DNA of 64,000 bases from positions 87,811-151,810 of the IMG/VR virus record IMGVR_UViG_3300020203_000404; one strand, written 5' to 3'. Positions 35,647 to 42,916 of this stretch are shown in pieces (positions within the stretch are counted from its first letter, which is position 1; every line of letters starts with the position of its first letter). The notes under the pieces were generated by a model, which searched no databases, had not been told where the DNA came from, and saw nothing but the letters and a program-made list of their open reading frames with translations. This DNA is from a virus. Both the position numbers and the translations under genes were made by a program.

Positions 35647-36875
35647 GCGAGTGCCTTTACTCGTGCTTGCTCCATCTTTTGCTTAATGGCTTCGCCATTT
35701 CGTAAATTAGCGAACTGATCGCCCTTCACGCTGCGGAATCTATCCGCAGCGTCTAGCACAGCTTGACGCTGCGGATAGGGCTTGTCATGAAAGTCGGGTC
35801 CACGCCCCTGAGCGTCTGCCTGCGAAGCAAGCGTAACGCATTCAATTAGCGTGTTGCCGTGAGCGGCCCCCAGTCGATCAAGGAGTCGTACCTTTGTCGT
35901 AGACCTCAAGGAATCGAAACGATGGATATTCAGGTGCTCTCGTGACGTAGCCACACCAACATCTCTGAGTGCGTTGGGCACCTTTAAACGATCACAGAAT
36001 TTATGTACCAATGGTATACCCAACGCCTCATGATTGTAATGGTGCGGTAGGTTATCGTCGTCAGTCACGGCCTTTCCTAGATCGTGGACCAATGCAGCAA
36101 ACATCGTGGCGTCATCCGCCCCGAGTTCGCGTGCTCGATCCACGACTAGAAGCGTGTGAACGAATGCGTCACCCTCCGGGTGATGCTTCTCTGGTTGGAC
36201 TCGTCCAGCCAGAGCAGCGATTTCTGGGAACACTTCTGCCAAACATTGGAAGTCTCGAAGTGCCTCAAAGAATACACTCGGCTTGGCCGAACGTAACGCC
36301 TTCATAAGCTCCTCAAAAACACGCTCGCCAGCGAGCGTGGGAAGCTCGAAACGCAAGAATTGGCACATATTCATAAGCTCTTGCGTAGACTGGAATCCGA
36401 GTTGGGCCGCGAACCTTGCGGCACGCAACACACGCAACGGATCCTCAACGAAGTGCTTGCTGACGGGAGCCAGTCTTTTTTCAGCAATTGCCTTACGACC
36501 ACCGAACGGGTCGATAATCTCACCCGTGAACGGTTCCATAGCCATAGCATTAATCGTCAAGTCACGACGGAACAAATCTTGTTCAATCGTGATGCCGCCC
36601 GTATCACAGACGAATCCCGTGTGACCAGCACCGACCTTGCGTTCTGTACGAGCTAGGGCAATTTCGATACCCGCAACGATAACGATAGGAAAATCCTTAC
36701 CTACGGCATCGCCTTCTGGAAAGGCTGCAAGCAACTGCGGCATCGTCAGGCCAATGACGCAAATATCCACGTCATTCGACTCGCGACCCATTACGTGATC
36801 GCGGACGGCCCCACCAACCACAAGGGGGTGGCCACCAACCGCTTGAATGCGGCGGCAAAGCTCAAGATGTTCCAT
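35643..36875 (-). CDS. cca: CCA-adding tRNA nucleotidyltransferase with HD domain
   Basis: A 410-residue class II nucleotidyltransferase. VVGGAVRDHVMG and NDVDICVIG form the catalytic head with the DxD metal site; DLFRRDLTINAMAM is the neck motif; EDPLRVLRAARFAAQLG follows; the HD domain has FVHTLLVVDRA and ALVHDLGKAV. Phage tRNAs here mostly encode CCA, so the enzyme is more likely used to repair cut or trimmed tRNAs. A consensus promoter puts the -10 box 5 nt from ATG. Confidence 0.92.
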   Translation of the reverse strand: MEHLELCRRIQAVGGHPLVVGGAVRDHVMGRESNDVDICVIGLTMPQLLAAFPEGDAVGKDFPIVIVAGIEIALARTERKVGAGHTGFVCDTGGITIEQDLFRRDLTINAMAMEPFTGEIIDPFGGRKAIAEKRLAPVSKHFVEDPLRVLRAARFAAQLGFQSTQELMNMCQFLRFELPTLAGERVFEELMKALRSAKPSVFFEALRDFQCLAEVFPEIAALAGRVQPEKHHPEGDAFVHTLLVVDRARELGADDATMFAALVHDLGKAVTDDDNLPHHYNHEALGIPLVHKFCDRLKVPNALRDVGVATSREHLNIHRFDSLRSTTKVRLLDRLGAAHGNTLIECVTLASQADAQGRGPDFHDKPYPQRQAVLDAADRFRSVKGDQFANLRNGEAIKQKMEQARVKALA

Positions 36876-36880
36876 GTGTC

Positions 36881-36909
36881 ATTATACCTTACGTCGTGGA
36901 CGTAGTCAA
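36881..36909 (-). promoter_or_regulatory. Sigma-70 promoter of cca-rnl, predicted leaderless
   Basis: Minus strand TTGACT (36904-36909), 17-bp spacer, TATAAT (36881-36886), then GACAC and the cca ATG. With initiation about 7 nt after the -10 box the mRNA would start at or beside the start codon. Confidence 0.8.
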
Positions 36910-37317
36910 CTTCTTTCGCAGATTCATGAGAGCCTTACCCAGAAAATTACTTCCCTTGCCGTTGCAGACTCCCCAAAACGTATCGCCCCAGGTATTACCT
37001 TCGATCAATTCGGCATCGCCAGTGGCGACAAGAGCGTCCTTAAGCACTTCTTCTGAAAATTTACTTACAAGTATATCTTCCATTACAACGATCTTGTCCC
37101 AATTGGGACGTAATACCAGTGCTCTGCCAAGGTGTTTAGAGAGGCTTGCATCCATTAAAGGTTGTGTAAATGCTCGCCTTGCTTCCATGTTCAGGGTCTT
37201 GGCGGCTTGAAAAGCATGTTCGCTAGAAGGATAAATTAGTCCCTCATAACTTACATTACATCTGTAGAAATTACTCAGGAAGGCGTATTCGCCACGAAAT
37301 TGTTCAATTCTTTTCAT
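36889..37317 (-). CDS. NADAR (YbiA-like) domain protein
   Basis: A 142-residue single-domain protein. FRGEYAFLSNFYRCNV, YPSSEHAFQAAKT, KFSEEVLKDALVATGDAELIEGN and WGDTFWGVCNGKGSNFLGKALM give the complete NADAR signature. YbiA acts as an N-glycosidase on a riboflavin-pathway intermediate, and NADAR proteins have been shown to remove ADP-ribose from guanine in DNA in DarT-type systems. In a phage, reversal of a host ADP-ribosylation defence is plausible. Confidence 0.87.
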   Translation of the reverse strand: MKRIEQFRGEYAFLSNFYRCNVSYEGLIYPSSEHAFQAAKTLNMEARRAFTQPLMDASLSKHLGRALVLRPNWDKIVVMEDILVSKFSEEVLKDALVATGDAELIEGNTWGDTFWGVCNGKGSNFLGKALMNLRKKLTTSTT

Positions 37318-37597
37318 AACGACTACACTCCGTAACGACATTAAAGACGAGCGGTGATACAATCGACTGACCGGGCTGCGAACGCCAGAAACACACCGAT
37401 CGCACTTTCTGGATGTCAATCGAGATTTGAGAAACTCCGGGACTTTCTGCATTGTCACCGTCGAACGGATTGCCCTGTATCATTTCTGGCTGCATGAAAA
37501 TTTGCACGTCGTTCTCTTGCAACGTCATGCCATGTCTGCACGTCCAGCACCGACTTTGTTGCGGCGTGACATCTTCTTCTTCATCATCGTCATGCAT
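37304..37597 (-). CDS. Hypothetical zinc-binding protein
   Basis: A 97-residue protein with an acidic N-terminus (HDDDEEED) and CWTCRHGM near residue 17, with later single Cys residues (VCFW, TECSRY) that could complete a zinc site. Start overlaps the kinase stop (ATGCATGA). Not recognised. Confidence 0.55.
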   Translation of the reverse strand: MHDDDEEEDVTPQQSRCWTCRHGMTLQENDVQIFMQPEMIQGNPFDGDNAESPGVSQISIDIQKVRSVCFWRSQPGQSIVSPLVFNVVTECSRYEKN

Positions 37598-38006
37598 ATT
37601 CTTGTTCACTTTCAAGCGGCTGATACTTGTTGATTTGCCTTTGAACAATCTCTTTGGTTACACCATGAGTGTTTCGGGACGCGAATAGTTTGGCGTCCCA
37701 CGGACCCTTGATTCGATAAATTGTGACTTCGTAATCAAATTCCTTAGCCATTTGAAGGTACGGAGTTAATTCCCAGCGAGTCATGCTCGTGTTCGACACG
37801 ACCACCAGTTCTTTTTCGCTACTGACAGCTTCACGAACACGACGTTGACAGTCAGCGTGAGCTTGACTCAGCTTATTGGCCTCAAAAACGTACGTGCCGC
37901 TCCGCATAAAGAATTCGTCTGCCTCAAAGTGGAGACCTCCGAGTGCTTTAGCGGCGGTGGACTTGCCTGAGCCACTCGGCCCACGAAAGATGATGAGCTT
38001 CTTCAT
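37590..38006 (-). CDS. P-loop kinase, polynucleotide-kinase-like (AAA_33)
   Basis: A 138-residue kinase. IIFRGPSGSGKSTAAKAL is Walker A; VVVSNTSMTRWELTPYL matches the segment after Walker B in T4 polynucleotide kinase-like proteins; KLFASRNTHGVTKEIVQRQ is the lid. No phosphatase domain. A 5' RNA or DNA kinase role would complete a tRNA-repair set with the two RNA ligases and Cca; substrate not proven. ATG 38006 sits 6 nt after a -10 box. Confidence 0.72.
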   Translation of the reverse strand: MKKLIIFRGPSGSGKSTAAKALGGLHFEADEFFMRSGTYVFEANKLSQAHADCQRRVREAVSSEKELVVVSNTSMTRWELTPYLQMAKEFDYEVTIYRIKGPWDAKLFASRNTHGVTKEIVQRQINKYQPLESEQEYA

Positions 38007-38012
38007 TGCTTT

Positions 38013-38053
38013 ATCATACAACAGGGGCGTGCTCTTGTCAAGCACGCCCCTGT
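38013..38053 (-). promoter_or_regulatory. Hairpin with promoter -35 box in its loop, upstream of the kinase gene
   Basis: Arms 38021-38033 and 38041-38053 form a perfect 13-bp stem (ACAGGGGCGTGCT / AGCACGCCCCTGT). On the minus strand the loop region carries TTGACA (38036-38041); the far arm is the 17-bp spacer and TATGAT (38013-38018) follows, 6 nt before ATG. The hairpin lies 20 bp after the ssb stop and can also act as its terminator, so termination and initiation signals overlap. Confidence 0.8.
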
Positions 38054-38072
38054 GAAAACTTGATCTAAAGGA

Positions 38073-38444
38073 TCAGAACAGCTTGCCTTCGCTCGTAGCC
38101 GCCTCCACAGGAGGTTCGTCGCTCTTTGGTCCACCACTGACGAAATTGAATCCGCCGAAGCTGTCGAGAATCATTTCAAGCTTAGAACGCTTATCGCCAT
38201 CCTTCGTTTCCCAGCGGTTCTGATGAATAGAGCCCTTTACGATGATCTGTTTACCCTTCGTGCAGTAAACCTTGATCGTATCGACCTGCTTACCAAAGGC
38301 CACACAATCAACGAATGCCGTTTCCTTTTTGTCACCAAATCCGGTGTTCACGGCGATGGTAAAACGAGCCACGTTCTTTTCTGGACCGATGATCTCAGGA
38401 TCAGCCGTCAAATTACCTTGCAAAATCACTACGTTCAAATTCAT
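38073..38444 (-). CDS. ssb: Single-stranded DNA-binding protein
   Basis: A 123-residue OB-fold protein. NVVILQGNLTADPEI is the start typical of bacterial Ssb, RFTIAVNTGFGDKKETAFVDCVAFGK the beta core and GSIHQNRWETKDG the next strand. The C-terminus ends GKLF, a weak version of the acidic DDDIPF tip. Coats ssDNA in replication and recombination. Coupled to the gene upstream by a 4-nt overlap. Confidence 0.9.
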   Translation of the reverse strand: MNLNVVILQGNLTADPEIIGPEKNVARFTIAVNTGFGDKKETAFVDCVAFGKQVDTIKVYCTKGKQIIVKGSIHQNRWETKDGDKRSKLEMILDSFGGFNFVSGGPKSDEPPVEAATSEGKLF

Positions 38445-38806
38445 ACTACTATTTCCTTGGCTGCGATAGCAGCGATAACTTCTTGTAATGCCCGCTCACG
38501 AGTGAGCGTGCCGTCCTTGTGTCGTTGACATTGTTCACGACTCATGCGAAATCTACGGACCACGCCCGTAGCCGCCTGCACTCTTTCCGAGAAATTTGCG
38601 ATCGTCAAGCCATCGCAAAGATAGACCGAATCAGGAACCTCGGGCTTTCTAGGCTTAAGCTTATCGGCTCCACCAGCCGCAATAAACTCAGCAAATGCCT
38701 GTTCTCGTGTAAACGTACCAGCTTCGATACGTGCGAACTGTTCGTTGCTAACACGAAAACGGAACCCCGTCTTTTCGTGAAAGTTTTCTAACGTTAGATC
38801 ATTCAT
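38441..38806 (-). CDS. Hypothetical protein with two tandem repeats
   Basis: A 121-residue protein made of two similar units: LTLENFHEKTGFRFRVSNEQ...GTFTREQAFAEFIAAGG and LTIANFSERVQAATG...FRMSREQ...GTLTRERALQEVIAAIAA. Each looks like a small helical DNA-binding unit. Upstream, CATAAT lies before an ATG that opens a six-codon frame just ahead of this gene. A shortened copy of this gene is found at 42728-42916. Confidence 0.6.
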   Translation of the reverse strand: MNDLTLENFHEKTGFRFRVSNEQFARIEAGTFTREQAFAEFIAAGGADKLKPRKPEVPDSVYLCDGLTIANFSERVQAATGVVRRFRMSREQCQRHKDGTLTRERALQEVIAAIAAKEIVV

Positions 38807-38917
38807 GTTGTGTCTCCATGTAACTATTATGACGGGTTGGGTTTCTAGCGTCTATCTGAAATTCGAATTCGTAGGAAGGGTGATTATAGTCTAAACTTAC
38901 TCAGGGCATTGAGTGTT

Positions 38918-40003
38918 TCACAGATCCTTAGAATCACGGAATACGACACCTACAGGGAAACGGGGAATACCGTCGTCCGTGAGGTCGAAGTAGCGGACGG
39001 TGAGCTTCTTACCGATGTACTTTTTGCGTTCCGCATAAAAGCGGCGACGTTCGTCCATGGTAGCCTTCATCGTGCATTCGAAAAGTCCACCATTACTTTG
39101 ACAGGTCCACACGACGCACGCTGTCATCTTGCCACGACCGTCACGAGCATCGACAACGAGGAATTCGGCATCTTGGAATTCCTTTACCTTTAGAAGCTCA
39201 GAAGAGCGATATCCCCAAAGGTATTGTCCATGACCAAGACGTAGAATTGCACCTTCATAGCCCTCTTGGACGAATAGACCGTACAGAGTCATTAGCTCTG
39301 TGTGTGATGCGACTTTAAAAGTAGGTACACGTTTGACATTTTTGAATTCCGCGATCGAATTCAGCTTGAGTGTACGTTCTTCAAAAGTGAGTGTTTCATC
39401 GCCTTCGTCACAAACCGGCACGTCATAGACGTTGTAGATAATCTGCTCACTGCCGGGCTTCCACTTTTTGACGAGCGAAGTCACCGTTTGGCATGATAGG
39501 CCGTGATAGTAAAGCTCGCCATCAAGAACCATGTTGCGGGGCAACCACTTTTCAAGCTGCTCTTGAACGGGCGGCATCTTGTATGGCTTGCCCGCTCGCG
39601 AGGTCAAAACGACCTTATTACCTTCCCATTCAGCTAAACAGCGAACGCCATCTAGCTTGGGTTGCACGAAAGCTGGGAAAGAGACGTTCTTCTTCTTATC
39701 CTCGTACTTATGAGCTAACATCGGAAGGCGTAACTCCTCCTGAGCCCCTTCCTTCGTCTCACTGTACTTTCTCTCGACTTTAAAGCTCCAGAGTGATTGA
39801 GCCTCCGCCTGGGCTTGTGCATCAGGCGTCGTGGCGTTCGAACGTCCTACGTTCTTCGAGATAGCCTTTTTCAAGCTTTGTTGAAGCTTGCCGCCAACCT
39901 GACCATACTCGGTCATGATCGTGTCGCCTTTGGCCCAAACTCGCCATTGACGAAGATCTCCGCCCTTGGCTTTATGATAAAGAATAGGAAGCTTCATATC
40001 CAT
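38918..40003 (-). CDS. ATP-dependent DNA ligase
   Basis: A 361-residue ligase. The N-terminal 60 residues (WRVWAKGDTIMTEYGQVGGKLQ) look like a WGR-type nucleic-acid-binding domain. FVQPKLDGVRCLAEWEG is motif I with the adenylated Lys, LDGELYYHG motif III, EGYEGAILRL motif IV and LLKVKEFQDAEFLVV motif V, followed by an OB domain ending VGVVFRD. Seals nicks in DNA replication or repair. The start overlaps the stop of the RNA ligase gene. Confidence 0.9.
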   Translation of the reverse strand: MDMKLPILYHKAKGGDLRQWRVWAKGDTIMTEYGQVGGKLQQSLKKAISKNVGRSNATTPDAQAQAEAQSLWSFKVERKYSETKEGAQEELRLPMLAHKYEDKKKNVSFPAFVQPKLDGVRCLAEWEGNKVVLTSRAGKPYKMPPVQEQLEKWLPRNMVLDGELYYHGLSCQTVTSLVKKWKPGSEQIIYNVYDVPVCDEGDETLTFEERTLKLNSIAEFKNVKRVPTFKVASHTELMTLYGLFVQEGYEGAILRLGHGQYLWGYRSSELLKVKEFQDAEFLVVDARDGRGKMTACVVWTCQSNGGLFECTMKATMDERRRFYAERKKYIGKKLTVRYFDLTDDGIPRFPVGVVFRDSKDL

Positions 40004-41073
40004 CAATGACGCTCGGTTCCGCCCTTACGGGTCAGGTAATCATGACTAATGACCTTGAAAATACGACGCTTCGGATGCGGGTCAAGATCTCCCTTGCCCC
40101 AAGTCTCTTCGTCCATTGGACGGACAACTATACCCTCTTTTATTTGACCGGGCGACAACACACTGTCGCCTTCCGCTAGTTCACACAATTCCTTGAAAGT
40201 GTAAACAGCAGGGTTTATGTGCGGGACGATCGGTAATTCGCATTGAACGCAGATTTCCTTGACGTACGCCCAGGGCAGGTAAGTGCCGTTGATCGCGATG
40301 TCGAAAATACGCCACGCCTTTTCTTTGCCGTAAGTCAAATCCTGTACGCCAGGACCGAAGATCTCGCCGAAGACGAGAATGGAGTCGATGTGTCCTGGTA
40401 CGCTCGTGGTTGTCAGGATATCGTACAAGGTATTCAGGCCCTTATCGTAAAGCTCGAAAGGTAGACCGTAAACTCCGGACTGCTCAATCTTACGTTGCGT
40501 GCGGTGAGTACCAGCAATCCTTTCAAGGTAGTCATTGCCTATCTCGTTCGAGGAACGAACCCAGCCCACGCGGCTATTCGTGCCATGAATCTTTTCCGTC
40601 AGAATCAACGGTGCTCCGTAATTCAATTGATCCGGGAAGTTGCGAAGATTCTGAATATCCGTGTACGTATGTAAGAGCGGATGATTGCGGGCCATCTGTC
40701 CCGGCGACGTACTTTCGGGCTCTTCGTATTTTTCAATGCCAAGATATTCGGCCAGATTCGTTCCAATAGGATCATCACCCGGCACAGGAGCGAGGAAGCC
40801 AAAACTAGGAGCACCGCGTAGCTTCACGGCCTTGACGCGACCCCTAGTGGCGTCTTTGTTCCACGAAAGATAGTCGCGTACACCCCAGGCAATAGCCCGG
40901 TCCTTTGGCACCATAACATCGGGCGGAACATGGACGGCTAGCTGACCGACAACATAATTGCCCTTGCCAGAGACAATCTGCCAACCACCAACTTTCACAA
41001 TTTCAAGCTTATCCGCATTAGGATGCGGATGTACTTCGTCAATCTCCACAACAAGTACAAGAAGATCACTCAT
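40003..41073 (-). CDS. RNA ligase with N-terminal OB domain (DraRnl/Rnl5-like)
   Basis: A 356-residue ligase. Residues 1-110 are a tRNA-binding-like OB domain (EIDEVHPHPNADKLEIVKVG, VSGKGNYVVGQLAVHVPP). LTEKIHGTNSRVGW is motif I with the nucleotidyl Lys; ILVFGEIFGPGVQDL motif III; KEGIVVRP motif IV; KVISHDYL motif V. The order matches Deinococcus radiodurans RNA ligase. Second RNA ligase in the window; start overlaps the split NAMPT gene by 8 nt. Confidence 0.85.
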   Translation of the reverse strand: MSDLLVLVVEIDEVHPHPNADKLEIVKVGGWQIVSGKGNYVVGQLAVHVPPDVMVPKDRAIAWGVRDYLSWNKDATRGRVKAVKLRGAPSFGFLAPVPGDDPIGTNLAEYLGIEKYEEPESTSPGQMARNHPLLHTYTDIQNLRNFPDQLNYGAPLILTEKIHGTNSRVGWVRSSNEIGNDYLERIAGTHRTQRKIEQSGVYGLPFELYDKGLNTLYDILTTTSVPGHIDSILVFGEIFGPGVQDLTYGKEKAWRIFDIAINGTYLPWAYVKEICVQCELPIVPHINPAVYTFKELCELAEGDSVLSPGQIKEGIVVRPMDEETWGKGDLDPHPKRRIFKVISHDYLTRKGGTERH

Positions 41074-41842
41074 GGTTAAGTCGGGCTCGGATTTCAGCGA
41101 GCGTAGTTGTGTTGTATTGCATGCCGTTTTCGTAAACAAGTTGGAAGGCACAGGAGTTGACCTGTTCCCACGAAGCTTCCTGTCGCATCCCAAATGACTT
41201 GCCGAAATTAGCTTCGTAGACAGCGATCAGTCCCTTGGCAGACTTCTTGCTGAAAGCCCCCTTGTTTGTCTTGGGGTCTTTGAAAATGGCTCGTTCCTCG
41301 CCGTTAACCACACCGAAGGTGGCCTTCATCGCGAAACCAAATGTGTCGCGAGTTACATACTGATATGTGTAGCTGCCGATACCAGCGACCCAATTTACGC
41401 TTGCGAAGCCCTTAGCCTTAAGCCCTTGATTGATCTTTCTTGCCAAAGGCAAGGTGATGCTGTCGCCGTAGATCAGACCGATGTGCGAATCCAATTCCTT
41501 GAAGCCTGCGGCATTCGTGACGCCGCCAAAAAGCTCCCAAAGTACTTCAACAGATCCCTTGAATTCCGGACTGTCGGGTGCGGCGTCAGGGTCTCCGCAA
41601 ATGATCTCCAGTGGCGTCTTAGGACTTGAGTCCGGTCGAATCACCAACTTACCATTTCGGGCCATGATTTCCTCCCGCAATTGCGGGAGGATGGTAGTTA
41701 GAACACCCCAGTAGTCCCAAGTGTCTGATACGACACTAACGATGCCTGTAGGGTAGACACTAAGTAGACGCTTGAAATACTCTAATTCGCCATAGAAGAG
41801 TTTTTCGTGTTCGTTAAGAGTGCGAATTCGTTTTCGAGTCAT
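41066..41842 (-). CDS. NAMPT-like phosphoribosyltransferase, C-terminal half (split gene)
   Basis: A 258-residue protein equal to the second half of nicotinamide phosphoribosyltransferases: IVSVVSDTWDYWGVL, LVIRPDSSPKTPLEIICGD, HIGLIYGDSITLPLARKI, NWVAGIGSYTYQYVTRDTFGFA and the FKDPKTNKGAFSKKSAKG segment. The N-terminal half is a separate gene 55 bp upstream. It has its own consensus promoter, so both halves may be made and assemble. In a whole enzyme it would join nicotinamide to PRPP, or to ADP-ribose pyrophosphate in the NARP1 type. Confidence 0.82.
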   Translation of the reverse strand: MTRKRIRTLNEHEKLFYGELEYFKRLLSVYPTGIVSVVSDTWDYWGVLTTILPQLREEIMARNGKLVIRPDSSPKTPLEIICGDPDAAPDSPEFKGSVEVLWELFGGVTNAAGFKELDSHIGLIYGDSITLPLARKINQGLKAKGFASVNWVAGIGSYTYQYVTRDTFGFAMKATFGVVNGEERAIFKDPKTNKGAFSKKSAKGLIAVYEANFGKSFGMRQEASWEQVNSCAFQLVYENGMQYNTTTLAEIRARLNHE

Positions 41843-41853
41843 GGTAATGTATT

Positions 41854-41882
41854 AGTATACAACGGAGTGTTCGGAATGTCAA
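41854..41882 (-). promoter_or_regulatory. Consensus promoter inside the split NAMPT-like gene
   Basis: Minus strand TTGACA (41877-41882), 17-bp spacer, TATACT (41854-41859), 11 nt before the ATG of the C-terminal half. It lies in the piece that interrupts the gene, so the insertion brought or created a promoter. Confidence 0.75.
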
Positions 41883-41897
41883 GCAAAAGATAACTTA

Positions 41898-42731
41898 TCA
41901 AGGAAGCGATCTAATGAACTTCCAAGTTTGTGACGCTTCATTCCACTCTTCTTCTACAGAAGTGATGATAGCTGCCCTATCCATTGATACTAAAGAGGCG
42001 ACAGAATGTTCGGTTGCCGCCACGCTACATCCGACAAGCTCTTTGTCGGAGTCGGCACCGTAATACTGTTCAAGGAAGTCAATCGCTGGAACGGTGTCCG
42101 ATCCGACAAAGGATAAAAGATGAGCCGCACCACTCGTGCAGGCAGCTTCGATACCGGGCATGCCACGGAACGAGAAGTCGTGACCTTGAAAGGAAGTAAA
42201 ACCAACGTCAGCTCCGGTCTCTTTCGCCGCTCGCACAAATTCCTTCTTGTATTCTGCCGCGATCGTGGCTGACGTGCAGGGTTGCCAGAGCGTCGCAGAC
42301 AGAATCGTTTCGAGGTAATTCGGGAGCCAGAAGCCGCTCGGGTGCGTGTTGTGAATGACTACCGGAGGTACCCCAATCGGAACTCGACTACCTTCTGGTA
42401 GTGCGAGAATTCGAACCGGCAGATATCCCAGGGCGTGCAACGCCCTGATGTGATCCATCGGGACGGTATCCTTGCCAAGAGCATTGTCTACACGACGCTT
42501 GTACCTCGCGACCACTTCTTCAACAGGTCGCGAGAAGAAGTTGACATCCCACTCGTGAGCAAGAAATCTTTGAATGAAGTATTGAAGGCCAAAAAATACC
42601 ACGGATTCCACTCCGTCGATCCGTGAGGATCGCGGGGTGAAGTTCGAGAAAACGAGGCTCGTGCCCTCGGGGTATTGGCGACGGTGGTCGGCCTTGTACC
42701 AGTCGATACTATGAAGCGGATGAGTATTCAT
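41898..42731 (-). CDS. NAMPT-like phosphoribosyltransferase, N-terminal half (split gene)
   Basis: A 277-residue protein with the first half of the family: SIDWYKADHRRQYPEGTSLV, FSNFTPRSSRI, FFGLQYFIQRFL, VPIGVPPVVIHNTHP, ETILSATLWQPCTSATIA, FSFRGMPGIEAACTSGAAHL and VAATEHSVAS, which carries the catalytic His. Family similarity stops after SVAS; about 30 unrelated residues follow before the stop. Start overlaps the gene upstream as ATGA. Confidence 0.82.
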   Translation of the reverse strand: MNTHPLHSIDWYKADHRRQYPEGTSLVFSNFTPRSSRIDGVESVVFFGLQYFIQRFLAHEWDVNFFSRPVEEVVARYKRRVDNALGKDTVPMDHIRALHALGYLPVRILALPEGSRVPIGVPPVVIHNTHPSGFWLPNYLETILSATLWQPCTSATIAAEYKKEFVRAAKETGADVGFTSFQGHDFSFRGMPGIEAACTSGAAHLLSFVGSDTVPAIDFLEQYYGADSDKELVGCSVAATEHSVASLVSMDRAAIITSVEEEWNEASQTWKFIRSLP

Positions 42732-42916
42732 TGGGAGATGTAGTCATTAAAAGATTTACAGACCATGAACAATATTACAGGAAGACAAAACAACATCGTA
42801 ACTATTATGACAAGTACACAAACCTCTTCAGGCTTTCTAGGCTTAAGCTTCTCGTTGCTAACACGAAAACGGAACCCCGTCTTTTCGTGAAAGTTTTCTA
42901 GCGTTAGATCGTTCAT
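42728..42916 (-). CDS. Rearranged short copy of the 38441-38806 gene fused to a membrane segment
   Basis: The first 22 residues (MNDLTLENFHEKTGFRFRVS...) are nearly identical in protein and DNA to the gene at 38441-38806, then about 27 residues are missing and KLKPRKPE follows. After that the frame runs into VCVLVIIVTMLFCLPVILFM, a strong transmembrane helix not present in the parent. The frame is kept and overlaps both neighbours by 4 nt, so it is probably translated. Confidence 0.6.
   Translation of the reverse strand: MNDLTLENFHEKTGFRFRVSNEKLKPRKPEEVCVLVIIVTMLFCLPVILFMVCKSFNDYISQ

Noticed and set aside
41840-42010. A group I or group II intron splitting the NAMPT-like gene.
   Set aside because: The gap between conserved regions is only about 190 bp, too short for known self-splicing introns, and it contains a promoter and an ATG. 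No intron core elements were seen.
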